This document shows positions 50,301-58,103 of a DNA stretch of 64,000 nt, piece after piece (position 1 is the first letter of the stretch; each line of letters opens with the position of its first letter). The notes under the pieces are model-generated. The model did not search any database. It was not told where the DNA came from and saw only the letters and a list, made by a program, of their open reading frames with translations. The position numbers were made by a program, and so were the translations under genes. The DNA comes from an uncultured Lysobacter sp. (lineage in GTDB: Bacteria > Pseudomonadota > Gammaproteobacteria > Xanthomonadales > Xanthomonadaceae). The DNA lies in NCBI GenBank assembly GCA_946480055.1, contig CAMLID010000011.1, positions 16,920-80,919 on the forward strand, written 5' to 3'.

Positions 50301-53300
50301 CGCTCAGCGGCACGCCGACGGCGGGCGGCACGTTCAACTTCACCGTGACCGCGACCGACAGCAGCACCGGCAGCGGTCCGTACACGGGTTCGAACTCCTA
50401 CACGCTGTTGATCACGGCCGCGACCGTGATCCTGCCGCCGACCTCGTTCGCGGGCCCGACGGTGAGCAGCCCCTACAGCGCCACCATCAACAGCGCCACC
50501 GGCGGCGTCTCGCCGTACAGCTACGCGCTCAGCAGCGGCGCGCTGCCTCCGGGCATATCGTTCAGCAGCGCCGGCGTCATCAGCGGCACGCCGACCGCGC
50601 CGGGCGTCTATAACTTCAGCGCGACCGCGACCGACAGCAGCACCGGCAGCGGCCCGTACACGTCCGCGCCGCAGAGCTACAGCCTGCAGGTCGCCGACAT
50701 CGCGCCGGTGGCCAATCCGGTCTCGGCCACGGTCGCCTACGGCAGCAGCGCCAATCCGATCACGCTGAACATCACCGGCGGCATTCCGGCCTCGGTGGCG
50801 GTCGCTACGGCACCGGCGCACGGCACCGCCGTCGCCAGCGGCACCAGCATCACCTACACCCCGACCGCCGGTTACGCCGGTCCGGACAGCTTCACCTACA
50901 CCGCGACCAACATCGCCGGCACCTCGGCGCCGGCCACGGTGACCATTACGGTCTCCAACCCGGTCATCACCGTGACCGCGGGCGGTCCGCTGACCGCGCA
51001 GGTCGGCGTCGCCTACAGCCAGACCTTCAGTTGGAATGGCGGCACCCAGCCGTTCTCCGGCTACAACGTCGCCGGCTTGCCGGCGGGTCTGAGCGTCACC
51101 GGCACCACCGCCAACAGCGTCACCGTGTCCGGCACGCCGACCGCGGCGGGTTCGTTCCCGCTCAACGCCAGCGCGACCGATTCCAGCACCGGCAACGGTC
51201 CGTTCACCGTCGGCCAGGCCTTCACCCTGACCGTGGGCGCGCCGACCCTGAGCATGACCCCGGCCGCCGGCAACCTGCCGATGAACTACGGCGTCGCCAC
51301 GACCATCAACTTCGCCGCCAGCGGCGGCACCGGTCCGTACAGCTTCTCGCTGGTCGCCGGCTCGCTGCCGGTCGGCGTGAGCTTCAGCTCGGCCGGTGTG
51401 CTTAGCGGCACGCCGACCGTGCCGGGCAACTACAACCTGACGGTCCGGGTCACCGACTCCAGCACCGGTGCCGGCGCACCGTTCGCGTTGCAGCAGAACT
51501 ACACCATCGTGGTGGCCACGCCGGCCATCACGATCGATCCGCCGGCGCTGCCCAACGGCACCGCGGGCACGGCCTACAACGCCCAGCTCAGCTCCACCGG
51601 CGGCGTCGCGCCGTACAGCTACTCGCTGCTCAGCGGCGCGCTGCCGATCGGCATGAGCTTCAGCTCGGGCGGCGCGCTCTCCGGCATCCCGCGCTCCGAC
51701 GGCAACTTCAGCCTGACCGTGCGCTCGACCGACAGCAACGGCCAGAACGCCAGCCGCGTGTACACCTTCACCATCGCCCCGGCGACGGTAGTGATCACGC
51801 CGGCGAGCCTGCCCGGCGGTACCGTCGGCGTGGCGTACTCGCAGAGCCTGAGCAGCAGCGGCGGCATCGCGCCGTACAGCTACTCGATCGTCTCGGGCAG
51901 CCTGCCGATCGGCGTGTCCTTCAGCTCGGCCGGCGTCTTCAGCGGCACCCCGACCACCGCCGGCAGCTACACCGCGGCGATCCGTTCCACCGACGACGCC
52001 GGCTACAACACCACGGTGAGCTACACCATCGTGATCGCCGACGCCGTGCCGGTGGCCGTGAACGACACCGCGACCACGCTGGCGCAGCAGCCGGTCACCA
52101 TCGCCGTCACCGCCAACGACACCGGCGTGATCACGTCCATCGCGATCGCCTCGGCGCCGGCGCACGGCACCGCCGTGGTCAGCGGCCTCAACATCGTCTA
52201 CACCCCGGCCACCGCGTACTTCGGTCCGGATTCGCTGACCTACACCGCGATCGGCCCGGGCGGCACCTCGGCTGCGGCCACGGTCTCGATCACGGTCACG
52301 CCGCTGCCGGTTCCGGTCGGCCAGCCGCGCACCGCGACCACGCTCGCCGGCCAGCCGGTGACCATCGACACCACCGTCGGCGCCACCGGCAGTCCGTACA
52401 CCGGCGTCACCATCGTGACCGCGCCGGCTACCGGCACCACGGTCGTGGCCGGCACCAACATCACCTACACGCCGCCGGCCAACGCCTCCGGCCCGGTCTC
52501 GATCGTCTACACCTTGAACAACGCCTTCGGCCCCTCGGCTCCGATCACCTCGACGGTCACGGTCAATCCGCTGCCGGTCGCGGTGTCGCGCCGGGTCGCG
52601 GCGATCGCCGGCACCCCGGTAGTGGTCGAGCTCACCACCGGCGCGACCGGCGGTCCGTTCACCGCCGCCAACCTGGTCTCGCTGACTCCGGCCGGCGCCG
52701 GCACCGCGAGCATCGCGTCCTCGGGCAGCGGCGCCAGCGCGAGCTATCGCCTGACCTTCACCCCGGCGGCCGCGTTCTCGGGCACGGCCACGGCGACGTT
52801 CACGCTCAGCAACGCCTTCGCGACTTCGGCCCCGGCGACCATCGACTTCGACGTCGCCGGCCGCCCGGATCCGACCCAGGACGCGGAAGTCATGGGCGTG
52901 CTCGGTGCCCAGACCTCGGCCGCGCGCCGCTTCGCCACCTCGCAGATCGGCAACTTCCAGCAGCGCATGGAAGGCATGCACGGCGGCAACGGAGAGGGCG
53001 GTCGCTTCCAGAACCGGATCAGCTTCGGCGTCGACCGCCGTTGCAGCGACGACGTGCGCCGCACCCCGGGCAGCGACTGCCGCCAGGTCGCGACCCGCGA
53101 CGACGCCGCACCGGTGGAGGCCAATGCCGCGCCGCGCGACAGCGACGCCGGCTCGTTCACGATCTGGACCGGTGGCGCGCTCAACAGCGGCGACCGCGAC
53201 AGCCGTTCGGGCAGCGCCGGTTTCGACTTCGAGACCACCGGCATCAGCGCCGGCGTCGATACCCGCATCAGCGACGCGTTCGCGATCGGTGGCGGTATCG

Positions 53301-53983
53301 GCTACGGCCGCGACAACACCGATGTCGGCCAGAACGGCAGCCGCAGCGACGCCAAGAGCTACACCCTGGCGGCCTACGGCAGCTACCACCCGGGCGAGAC
53401 CTTCTTCCTCGACGGTCTGCTCGGCTACCAGTGGATGTCGTTCGACTCGCGTCGCTACGTCACCGCCAACGGCGCGCGCGTGCGCGGCGAACGCGACGGC
53501 AAGCAGTGGTTCGCGTCGATCTCGGCCGGCGGCGACTACCAGCGCGACCGTCTGCACATCTCGCCCTACGCCCGCGTCGACATCGCCCGTGCCACCTTGG
53601 ACGGCTACACCGAACAGGGCGACGCGATCTACGCACTGCGGTACGAGGACCAGGACGTCGACACCACCACCGCCAGCCTGGGCCTGCGTCTGGATTATCG
53701 CATCCCGGTCAGCTACGGCACCTTCTCGCCGCAGCTGCGCCTGGAGTACCAGCACGACTTCCAGGACGACAGCTCGGTCACCATGAGCTACGCCGACCTG
53801 CTGGCCGGTCCGTTCTACCGGGCCGAGATCGAAGGGCTGGAGCGCAACCGGTTCGTGTTCGGACTGGGCGCGATCCTGCATACCGAGCGCGACTTCACCC
53901 TGCGCTTCGAGTACCGCGGTCTGTTCGGCAGCGGCGACGATACTGACCATGGCATCCTGCTGAACCTGGAAAAGAAGTACTGA
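47312..53983 (+). CDS. giant Ig-repeat autotransporter
   Basis: A 2223-residue protein. Signal peptide: hydrophobic stretch about 19-43 ending in AMAAPST. Passenger: about 19 Ig-like units; 14 have the He_PIG pattern (ALPAGLSL...GTLSGTPTAGGTFNFTV) and five are Big/cadherin-like (PVSATVAY...GYAGSDSFTYTAT). Two of the latter open super-repeats of 546 residues. After a linker with a Cys pair, residues about 1948-2223 form an autotransporter beta barrel (FTIWTGGALNSG start, ending ILLNLEKKY). It should be displayed on the surface as a long rod, probably an adhesin. The start at 47312 has AGGGGC upstream; an earlier in-frame start would put about 46 polar residues before the signal. Confidence 0.9.
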   Translation: MHQLSAHSVETPRAPSHVFFSWFSWLATALLCLASVWPQIAMAAPSTFCPTLSMSVAHSGSQTINVNHCHGGFGITAGSAATPHGTRTIGAQSPGNIPLTYSHNGDSATTDTFVFQDDLGGDITVTVAIGPASSIVIGPATISLTAGVPFSTTLTATGGTGSYTYTLDSGALPAGLTLSGAVISGTPTHRGPHSFSIRATDSTSASGVKTYTPNVANPTLQIVPATPPNAAQGFAYSVTFSTTGGVSPHTYAHEVASGPLPPGLSLSGATLSGTPTTLGTFTFGIRVTDGSTGVGSYFEVETVTLTVVVAPTITVNPATIPGATVGAAYSQTFTGSGGTAPYGFAITAGALPAGLSLNTTTGALTGTPTAAGTFNFTVRATDANSFSGTRAYSLVVAAPTIVIAPTTLPNGTVAAAYSQAITASGGIAPYSYAITAGALPAGLTLSSTGTLSGTPTAGGTFNFTVTATGSSTGTGAPHTGSRAYSLVIAAPTINLPATTLANGTQAVAYSATLNPASGGTAPYTYAVTAGALPPGISLSSAGALSGTPTASGTFNFSVTATDSSTGTGAYSSAPRGYSLQIVNIPPVANPVSATVAYNSGANPITLNITGGVPTSVAIGTAPANGTAIASGTTITYQPTAGYAGSDSFTYTATNGAGTSAPATVTITVSNPTITVTAGGPLTAQVGVAYSQTFSWNGGTQPFVGYSVTGLPPGLLITGTTANSVTVSGTPTAAGSFTVTPGATDSSTGNGPFTISQAFTLTVSAPTLNMTPAAGTLSATYGTAYSQTFVASGGTPAYAYAVSAGALPAGLSLDANTGVLAGTPTVTGLFTFSVRATDSSTGAGAPFARTQNYVLQVAAPTITIAPATLPGAQVATAYSEALSASGGIAPYTYAVTAGALPAGISLSSTGTLSGTPSAGGTFNFTVTATDNHSQNGSRAYSLTVSAATVSVAPATLPNGGVAQAYSQTITASGGTAGYSFAVTAGALPAGLSLASNGTLSGTPTAGGTFNFTVTATDSSTGSGPYTGSNSYTLLITAATVILPPTSFAGPTVSSPYSATINSATGGVSPYSYALSSGALPPGISFSSAGVISGTPTAPGVYNFSATATDSSTGSGPYTSAPQSYSLQVADIAPVANPVSATVAYGSSANPITLNITGGIPASVAVATAPAHGTAVASGTSITYTPTAGYAGPDSFTYTATNIAGTSAPATVTITVSNPVITVTAGGPLTAQVGVAYSQTFSWNGGTQPFSGYNVAGLPAGLSVTGTTANSVTVSGTPTAAGSFPLNASATDSSTGNGPFTVGQAFTLTVGAPTLSMTPAAGNLPMNYGVATTINFAASGGTGPYSFSLVAGSLPVGVSFSSAGVLSGTPTVPGNYNLTVRVTDSSTGAGAPFALQQNYTIVVATPAITIDPPALPNGTAGTAYNAQLSSTGGVAPYSYSLLSGALPIGMSFSSGGALSGIPRSDGNFSLTVRSTDSNGQNASRVYTFTIAPATVVITPASLPGGTVGVAYSQSLSSSGGIAPYSYSIVSGSLPIGVSFSSAGVFSGTPTTAGSYTAAIRSTDDAGYNTTVSYTIVIADAVPVAVNDTATTLAQQPVTIAVTANDTGVITSIAIASAPAHGTAVVSGLNIVYTPATAYFGPDSLTYTAIGPGGTSAAATVSITVTPLPVPVGQPRTATTLAGQPVTIDTTVGATGSPYTGVTIVTAPATGTTVVAGTNITYTPPANASGPVSIVYTLNNAFGPSAPITSTVTVNPLPVAVSRRVAAIAGTPVVVELTTGATGGPFTAANLVSLTPAGAGTASIASSGSGASASYRLTFTPAAAFSGTATATFTLSNAFATSAPATIDFDVAGRPDPTQDAEVMGVLGAQTSAARRFATSQIGNFQQRMEGMHGGNGEGGRFQNRISFGVDRRCSDDVRRTPGSDCRQVATRDDAAPVEANAAPRDSDAGSFTIWTGGALNSGDRDSRSGSAGFDFETTGISAGVDTRISDAFAIGGGIGYGRDNTDVGQNGSRSDAKSYTLAAYGSYHPGETFFLDGLLGYQWMSFDSRRYVTANGARVRGERDGKQWFASISAGGDYQRDRLHISPYARVDIARATLDGYTEQGDAIYALRYEDQDVDTTTASLGLRLDYRIPVSYGTFSPQLRLEYQHDFQDDSSVTMSYADLLAGPFYRAEIEGLERNRFVFGLGAILHTERDFTLRFEYRGLFGSGDDTDHGILLNLEKKY
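49062..52043 (+). repeat. in-frame super-repeats inside the autotransporter
   Basis: A unit beginning with a Big-like domain (PPVANPVSATVAY) and followed by He_PIG domains starts at about 49062 and again at about 50700, an offset of 1638 bp (546 codons). A stretch of 86 bp at 49331-49416 reappears at 50969-51054 with no mismatch that I see. The second unit has one He_PIG domain fewer. This suggests recent recombination or gene conversion in the passenger. Confidence 0.8.
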
Positions 53984-54121
53984 TCGAGCCGGCGGGCGCG
54001 GCGACACCGCGTCCGCCTGTTCTCAGGAACGCCGGCGCGGCGTCACCGTGAACGCCGCGCCGGCACTTTATTCGGTGCCCGCCGGGCCCAACCGGCCCGG
54101 AGGCGCGCAACGGAGGCGCGC

Positions 54122-54574
54122 ATGCGCTGGCGGTCCGCCTGCTACGCGATCGTGCTGACGGCGCTGTGCGCGCCGCCCGCGTCCGCGCACGGCGGCGGCC
54201 TGGACCGCCACGGCTGCCACCACGACCGCCGCAACGGCGGCTATCACTGCCACGGCGGTGCGTCGGCGACGCGCGATGCAGCGCCGTCGCGCCGGCCATC
54301 GAACGCGACGCCCCACGCGAGCCGATACGCGCCGACGTCCAAGCGCGAAAGCGCGCCGATCCGCGACTACCTGCAGCCGCGCAAGTCGCGTTCCGGATCC
54401 GTTGCGGAGCGCTACGCGCCCGCCACCGCGATGCCGTCCTTCGGCGCCTACCGTAACTGCACCGAGGCCCGCGCCGCCGGCGCCGCACCGGTACGCCGCG
54501 GCGATCCCGGCTACGGCCCGCACCTGGACCGCGACAACGACGGTATCGGCTGCGAGCCGTATCGCGGCCGTTGA
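54122..54574 (+). CDS. exported YHYH/excalibur domain protein
   Basis: A 150-residue protein. Signal peptide about 1-22 (ending PPASA). Then a His/Cys-rich stretch, GLDRHGCHHDRRNGGYHCH, which resembles YHYH-type metal-binding segments. A Ser/Arg/Pro linker follows, and the C-terminus is an excalibur domain (FGAYRNCTEARAAGAAPVRRGDPGY, ending LDRDNDGIGCEPY) with a DXDNDG calcium loop and two Cys. Excalibur domains accompany extracellular nucleases and surface proteins. It follows the autotransporter gene by 138 bp on the same strand. Role unknown. Confidence 0.88.
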   Translation: MRWRSACYAIVLTALCAPPASAHGGGLDRHGCHHDRRNGGYHCHGGASATRDAAPSRRPSNATPHASRYAPTSKRESAPIRDYLQPRKSRSGSVAERYAPATAMPSFGAYRNCTEARAAGAAPVRRGDPGYGPHLDRDNDGIGCEPYRGR

Positions 54575-54827
54575 TCCGCGCGACGGATGCGAGGGCAGGG
54601 CCTAGCGGCCCCAGGCCGGTGTATCGCAAGTCCGTCGGACGCGTGGCGGCACCACGCACGGCGATGCGAAGGCAGGGCCGAGCGAGATGAGCTGCGGTAT
54701 CGCAAGGCCGTAAGCGCGCGACGGTGTTCGCGCGCGGCGATGGGGGCAGGGGCTGCGACGCGGGACGCGACATCGAGCGCCCGGCGCACGGCGCCATTCG
54801 CGCGCGACGAACGCGTTCGGTGCCAAG

Positions 54828-55481
54828 ATGGGCGCAGCCGCTCAAGCCCACGCACCGATGCCGCCCGAACTGCCCGTCGATCTGCCGATTTCGCTGCCGC
54901 CCGAGCAATGGGCCGCGCTGGAAGCCGCCTACGCCACGCCGCCGCGCGCGTACCACAACTTCGATCACGTCCGCGAAGTGTTGCGCCACTACGGCGAGGT
55001 CGCGGCGGGACCGGGCTGGTCTCAGCCGGCCGAGGTCGCGCTGGCGGTGCTGTACCACGACGCCATCTATCAGGCCGGTCGGCGCGACAACGAGGCGCGT
55101 TCGGCCGAACTGGCGGTCGCCCACATCGCCCGTTTCCTGCCGAACGCCGGCATCGATATGCGGCGGGTGGTCGAGCTGATCGACCTCACCGCGCGCCACG
55201 GCCAGCTCGCGCCGGGGCAGGTGGACGCGGAGGCGGCGCTGTTCCTGGACGGGGACATGGCCATCCTCGGCGCGGCGACGGAGGCGTTCGACGCCTACGA
55301 CCGCGGGATCGCGTCGGAGTATCGCGGGCATGTGCCGGGGCCGCTGTTCCGGCTCAATCGACGGCGCTTTCTCAAGGGCCTGCTGAAGCGCGAGCGCATC
55401 TATCTCAGCGACTTCTACCACGGCCGTTACGACGCGGCGGCGCGCAACAATTTGCGGCGCGCGATCACGACCAAGCGTTAG
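54828..55481 (+). CDS. predicted metal-dependent HD phosphohydrolase
   Basis: A 217-residue protein of the HD superfamily group annotated as predicted metal-dependent phosphohydrolases. Y-HNFDHV gives the first His (RAYHNFDHVREVL), ALAVLYHDAIYQ the HD pair, and DGDMAILG a late Asp; the C-terminal FLKGLLKRERIYLSDFYHGRYDAAARNNL is typical. Natural substrates are unknown. The ATG at 54828 is used; one at 54858 (MPPELPVD) is an equally reasonable start. There is no strong binding site for either. Confidence 0.85.
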   Translation: MGAAAQAHAPMPPELPVDLPISLPPEQWAALEAAYATPPRAYHNFDHVREVLRHYGEVAAGPGWSQPAEVALAVLYHDAIYQAGRRDNEARSAELAVAHIARFLPNAGIDMRRVVELIDLTARHGQLAPGQVDAEAALFLDGDMAILGAATEAFDAYDRGIASEYRGHVPGPLFRLNRRRFLKGLLKRERIYLSDFYHGRYDAAARNNLRRAITTKR

Positions 55482-55488
55482 ACGTTTT

Positions 55489-55657
55489 GGGGTAGGAGCG
55501 GCGCAAGCCGCGACCGCGAACTCCGCCTGAGGACGGAGGTTCCGCTTCAGGTCTGCCTCCTGCCTTCTGTGGGAGCGGCGTGAGCCGCGATCGCCAGTTC
55601 TTCGGCCGCTCTCTCGCTTTGGGGTAGGAGCGGCGTAAGCCGCGATCGCGAACTCCG
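55489..55657 (+). repeat. cluster of three REP-like repeat copies
   Basis: Three copies of a unit with core GGAGCGGCG(T/C)(A/G)AGCCGCGA, at 55489-55525, 55571-55594 (shorter) and 55621-55657. A fourth copy lies inverted at 44765-44797. The GCGGC-N4-GCCGC part can fold into a hairpin. The first and third copies end in GAACTCCG. This is a dispersed intergenic family, probably amplified genome-wide. It fills the first part of the 610-base gap 55482-56091. Confidence 0.8.
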
Positions 55658-55699
55658 GGCTTCTGCGATGGCTTCATTTCCTATGGGAGCAACTGCTTC

Positions 55700-55930
55700 C
55701 GCCCGCTGCGCGCGCGGGTCACTTTCTCTTGCTAGCCCAAGAGTCCGCCTGGATTCCCTACGGTCAAAAGTAACCAAAGAGAAGGGCTTGCCTAGACAAA
55801 CCTCCCCTGCGAGTTCGGTGCGTGCGCCGGGATTTTTCGACGGGACATCCCTGTCCCTTCGAAAAACGGCGCGCATCCTGCGCGCCGCCCTTCGGGTCTA
55901 CGATTGCTCGTCGTAGTGCGGCTCATTGGA
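55700..55930. repeat. likely dispersed intergenic element, non-coding
   Basis: This stretch of the gap 55482-56091 is less GC-rich than its neighbours and contains GGTCACTTTCTCTTGCTAGC, AAAAGTAACCAAAGAGAAGG and a GGGATTTTTCGACGGGACAT-type hairpin (ATTTTTCGA...TCGAAAAA, about 55842-55866). From general familiarity, AAAGTAACCAAAG-type sequences recur between genes in Xanthomonadaceae. No ORF in it looks coding. The identity as a genome repeat is inference. Confidence 0.5.
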
Positions 55931-56091
55931 TTCCAATGCCGCGGCAACAGCAACAGCAACAGCTTCCGGGCGCTCAAGCGCCATCGCGAACCCGGGCTGG
56001 CCGCGTCCGCGTGCTACCTGCGGTGGATTCCTATGCAGCGACCGCGCAGCGCAGCCGCTGAGCGCAATCGGTTCGCCGACACGAAACCGCG

Positions 56092-56403
56092 CTACTGATG
56101 CAGCTTGCCCAGCGCGCTGTCCAACACCCGCTGCATCTTCCTGGCCGCGCCGTCCACCGCCGCCTTGACCGTGTCCGCATCGTCGCTGGCCGTGACCGGC
56201 GGCCGGCCTTCCAGACGCGTCTCGATCAGGCAGCGCTTGTCGTCGTTGCCCGGCTTGCCGCCGTTGACGTCGCTGAGGTGGACCTCGACCCGGGTGATCT
56301 GGTCGCGGAAGCGGCCCAGGCTGTGTTCGATCGCGGTCTCGACGTGGCGTTGCACGGACGGGTCGTGCTGGACGTGGCTGTCGGTATTGAGCTGTACCTT
56401 CAT
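56092..56403 (-). CDS. HPF/RaiA-family ribosome-associated protein
   Basis: A 103-residue protein with the hibernation-promoting-factor fold: MKVQLNTDSHVQHDPSVQRHVETAIEHSL at the start, ITRVEVHLSDVNGGKPGNDDKRCLIETRLEG in the middle, and DTVKAAVDGAARKMQRVLD as C-terminal helix. It is a short form without the dimerising C-terminal extension. These proteins bind the 30S decoding region and silence ribosomes in stationary phase. This may be a paralogue beside a genuine hpf elsewhere. GAGTTCCTC-complement AGGAACTC-type binding site upstream. Confidence 0.9.
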   Translation of the reverse strand: MKVQLNTDSHVQHDPSVQRHVETAIEHSLGRFRDQITRVEVHLSDVNGGKPGNDDKRCLIETRLEGRPPVTASDDADTVKAAVDGAARKMQRVLDSALGKLHQ

Positions 56404-56533
56404 GAGGAACTCCGTGGGGGTGGGACGACGGCGTCCTGGCGCGGTCTGCGGATCACGCTAGCCGCGCCGACCTTCAGGCCGCGCGAAGGCGGGCCTGAAG
56501 GCGGCCGCAGGCCGGCGCGGGTAAAATGCGCGA

Positions 56534-57274
56534 ATGTTGCTCAATATCGCCGCCTACCACTTCGTCCGCATCGACGACCCCGACGACCTGGCCGCGCGCC
56601 TGCGCGAACGCGCCGAGGCGGCCGACTTGCGCGGCACCGTGCTGGTGGCGGAGGAGGGCGTGAACCTGTTCCTGGCCGGCGCCGAGGCCGAGATCGACGG
56701 CTACCTGGCCGCGTTGCGCGCCGACCCGCGCTTCGCCGACCTCGCGGTCAAGGCCAGCTACAGCCGCAGCCAGCCGTTCGCGCGCCTCAAGGTCAAGCGC
56801 AAGGGCGAGATCGTCACCTTCCGCCGCGAAGACAGCGCGCCGCTGCAGCGGCGCGCCCCGGCGGTGACGCCGGAGCGGCTCGCGCAGTGGCTGGACCAGG
56901 GCCATGACGACGCCGGCCGCCGGCTGGTGCTGCTGGACACCCGCAACCGCGAGGAAGTCTGCTACGGCAGCTTCGCCGGCGCCCTGACCCTGCCGATCGA
57001 CAACTTCGTCGACCTCCCCGAGGCGCTGGCACCGCACCGCGAGGCCCTGGCCGACGCCACCGTGGTCAGTTTCTGCACCGGAGGGATCCGCTGCGAGAAG
57101 GCCGCGCTGTGGCTGCGCGACGACGGCATGGACAACCTGCTCCAGCTCGAGGGCGGGATCCTGGGCTACTTCGAGCGGGTCGGCGGCGCCCACTACGAGG
57201 GCCGCTGCTTCGTGTTCGACGAGCGCGTCGCGCTGGACCCGCAGTTGCAGCCGATGGTCGACCCGGCGGCCTGA
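56534..57274 (+). CDS. trhO: TrhO-like rhodanese-domain tRNA uridine hydroxylase
   Basis: A 246-residue protein of the UPF0176/TrhO (YceA) family. The N-terminal ferredoxin-like domain (FVRIDDPDDLAARLRERAEAADLRGTVLVAEEGVN) is followed by a rhodanese domain with LLDTRNREEVCYGSF and the catalytic loop SFCTGGIRCEKA (Cys). TrhO makes 5-hydroxyuridine at tRNA position 34 using molecular oxygen. It is shorter than the E. coli protein because the C-terminal Cys-rich tail is missing, as in other gammaproteobacterial short forms. The start ATG lacks a clear binding site. Confidence 0.88.
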   Translation: MLLNIAAYHFVRIDDPDDLAARLRERAEAADLRGTVLVAEEGVNLFLAGAEAEIDGYLAALRADPRFADLAVKASYSRSQPFARLKVKRKGEIVTFRREDSAPLQRRAPAVTPERLAQWLDQGHDDAGRRLVLLDTRNREEVCYGSFAGALTLPIDNFVDLPEALAPHREALADATVVSFCTGGIRCEKAALWLRDDGMDNLLQLEGGILGYFERVGGAHYEGRCFVFDERVALDPQLQPMVDPAA

Positions 57275-57473
57275 AACCGGCAGCTGGAAGGCACCATTTA
57301 AGCGACGAAACCGGTATTGTTCGGTGCAAGGACAGGGGATCTCCGGGCCGGCCAGGGCCGCGTCGCAAAACCGGGCGGGCGATCCCATTCAGACAAATCA
57401 AGGGGTTACCTGGGGTGACGCGACCGCTATGATCGACGGTCGTCTCTTCCAGCCCCCGTACGAAGGACCCCTG

Positions 57474-58103
57474 ATGCGTCTAATCCAGCCCCTGACCGCC
57501 CTCCGTCCTGCCTGGCCCCTGAGCCTGGCGCTGGCTGCCGTCGCCCTGACCGCCTGCCAGCCGCAGGCGCCGGCCAGCGCCGCCGCGCCCGAATCCACCA
57601 CCGCCGCACCGCCGCCGGCGATGCCCTCCTCGGACCCGAACGCCGCCCCGGTCGAACGCGCCGCGCCGCCGCTGATCAAGCCCGTCGCCCTGGGCGAGTT
57701 CGAACCCGGCACCCCGGTCGCCAGCGCCGCCACCGGCAAGCTCAACATCGAAGACGCCAAGCTGCAGGGCGCCAACGGCGCCAGCTTCGGCACCGAGCGC
57801 GTGGCCCTGGTCAAGGGCGGCGACGAGTACAGCGCCGGCGCCACCTATGCTGCTTCCATGCAGATCGACGCCAGCCAACCGGTCGAACTGCGTCACGTAG
57901 TCGAACAGACCCCGCCCACCGATCACCCCGCCAACGCCTTCTGCGGCGGCGCGCCCACCGCCTACATCGCCCTGGCCAAGGTCGGCGAAGGCGAGCGCGA
58001 AGTGGTCAAGGTGCTCGCCCTGCAAGGCGAAGACCTGCCCGCGCCCGGCGCCAAGGGCGTGAGCGTATGCGCCATCACCAGCTACCTGGTCGCCAGCCGA
58101 TGA
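57474..58103 (+). CDS. putative lipoprotein coupled to the SGNH hydrolase
   Basis: A 209-residue protein with a lipoprotein signal: LSLALAAVALTACQPQ, lipobox LTAC. A Pro/Ala/Ser linker follows and then a soluble domain (IEDAKLQGANGASFGTERVALVKGGDEY and VVEQTPPTDHPANAFCGGAPTAYIALAKVGEGEREVVKVLALQG, described in part). I do not recognise its family. AAGGA lies upstream of the ATG. Its stop overlaps the next start as ATGA (58100-58103), so the two are translated together. Probably an outer-membrane or periplasmic accessory protein. Confidence 0.7.
   Translation: MRLIQPLTALRPAWPLSLALAAVALTACQPQAPASAAAPESTTAAPPPAMPSSDPNAAPVERAAPPLIKPVALGEFEPGTPVASAATGKLNIEDAKLQGANGASFGTERVALVKGGDEYSAGATYAASMQIDASQPVELRHVVEQTPPTDHPANAFCGGAPTAYIALAKVGEGEREVVKVLALQGEDLPAPGAKGVSVCAITSYLVASR

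Noticed and set aside
47800..52000. Regular repeats that might suggest a CRISPR array
   Set aside because: They are in-frame protein repeats of 80-90 codons, without short identical repeats and unique spacers.
47387..54007. A 2206-codon open frame antisense to the autotransporter
   Set aside because: It is a shadow: the sense gene has signal peptide, Ig repeats and a beta barrel, while the antisense frame is Gly/Arg/Ala low-complexity caused by the repeat and GC-rich codons.
55944..55966. CAACAG microsatellite
   Set aside because: Only a few units, likely part of a decayed repeat; too short to support a claim.
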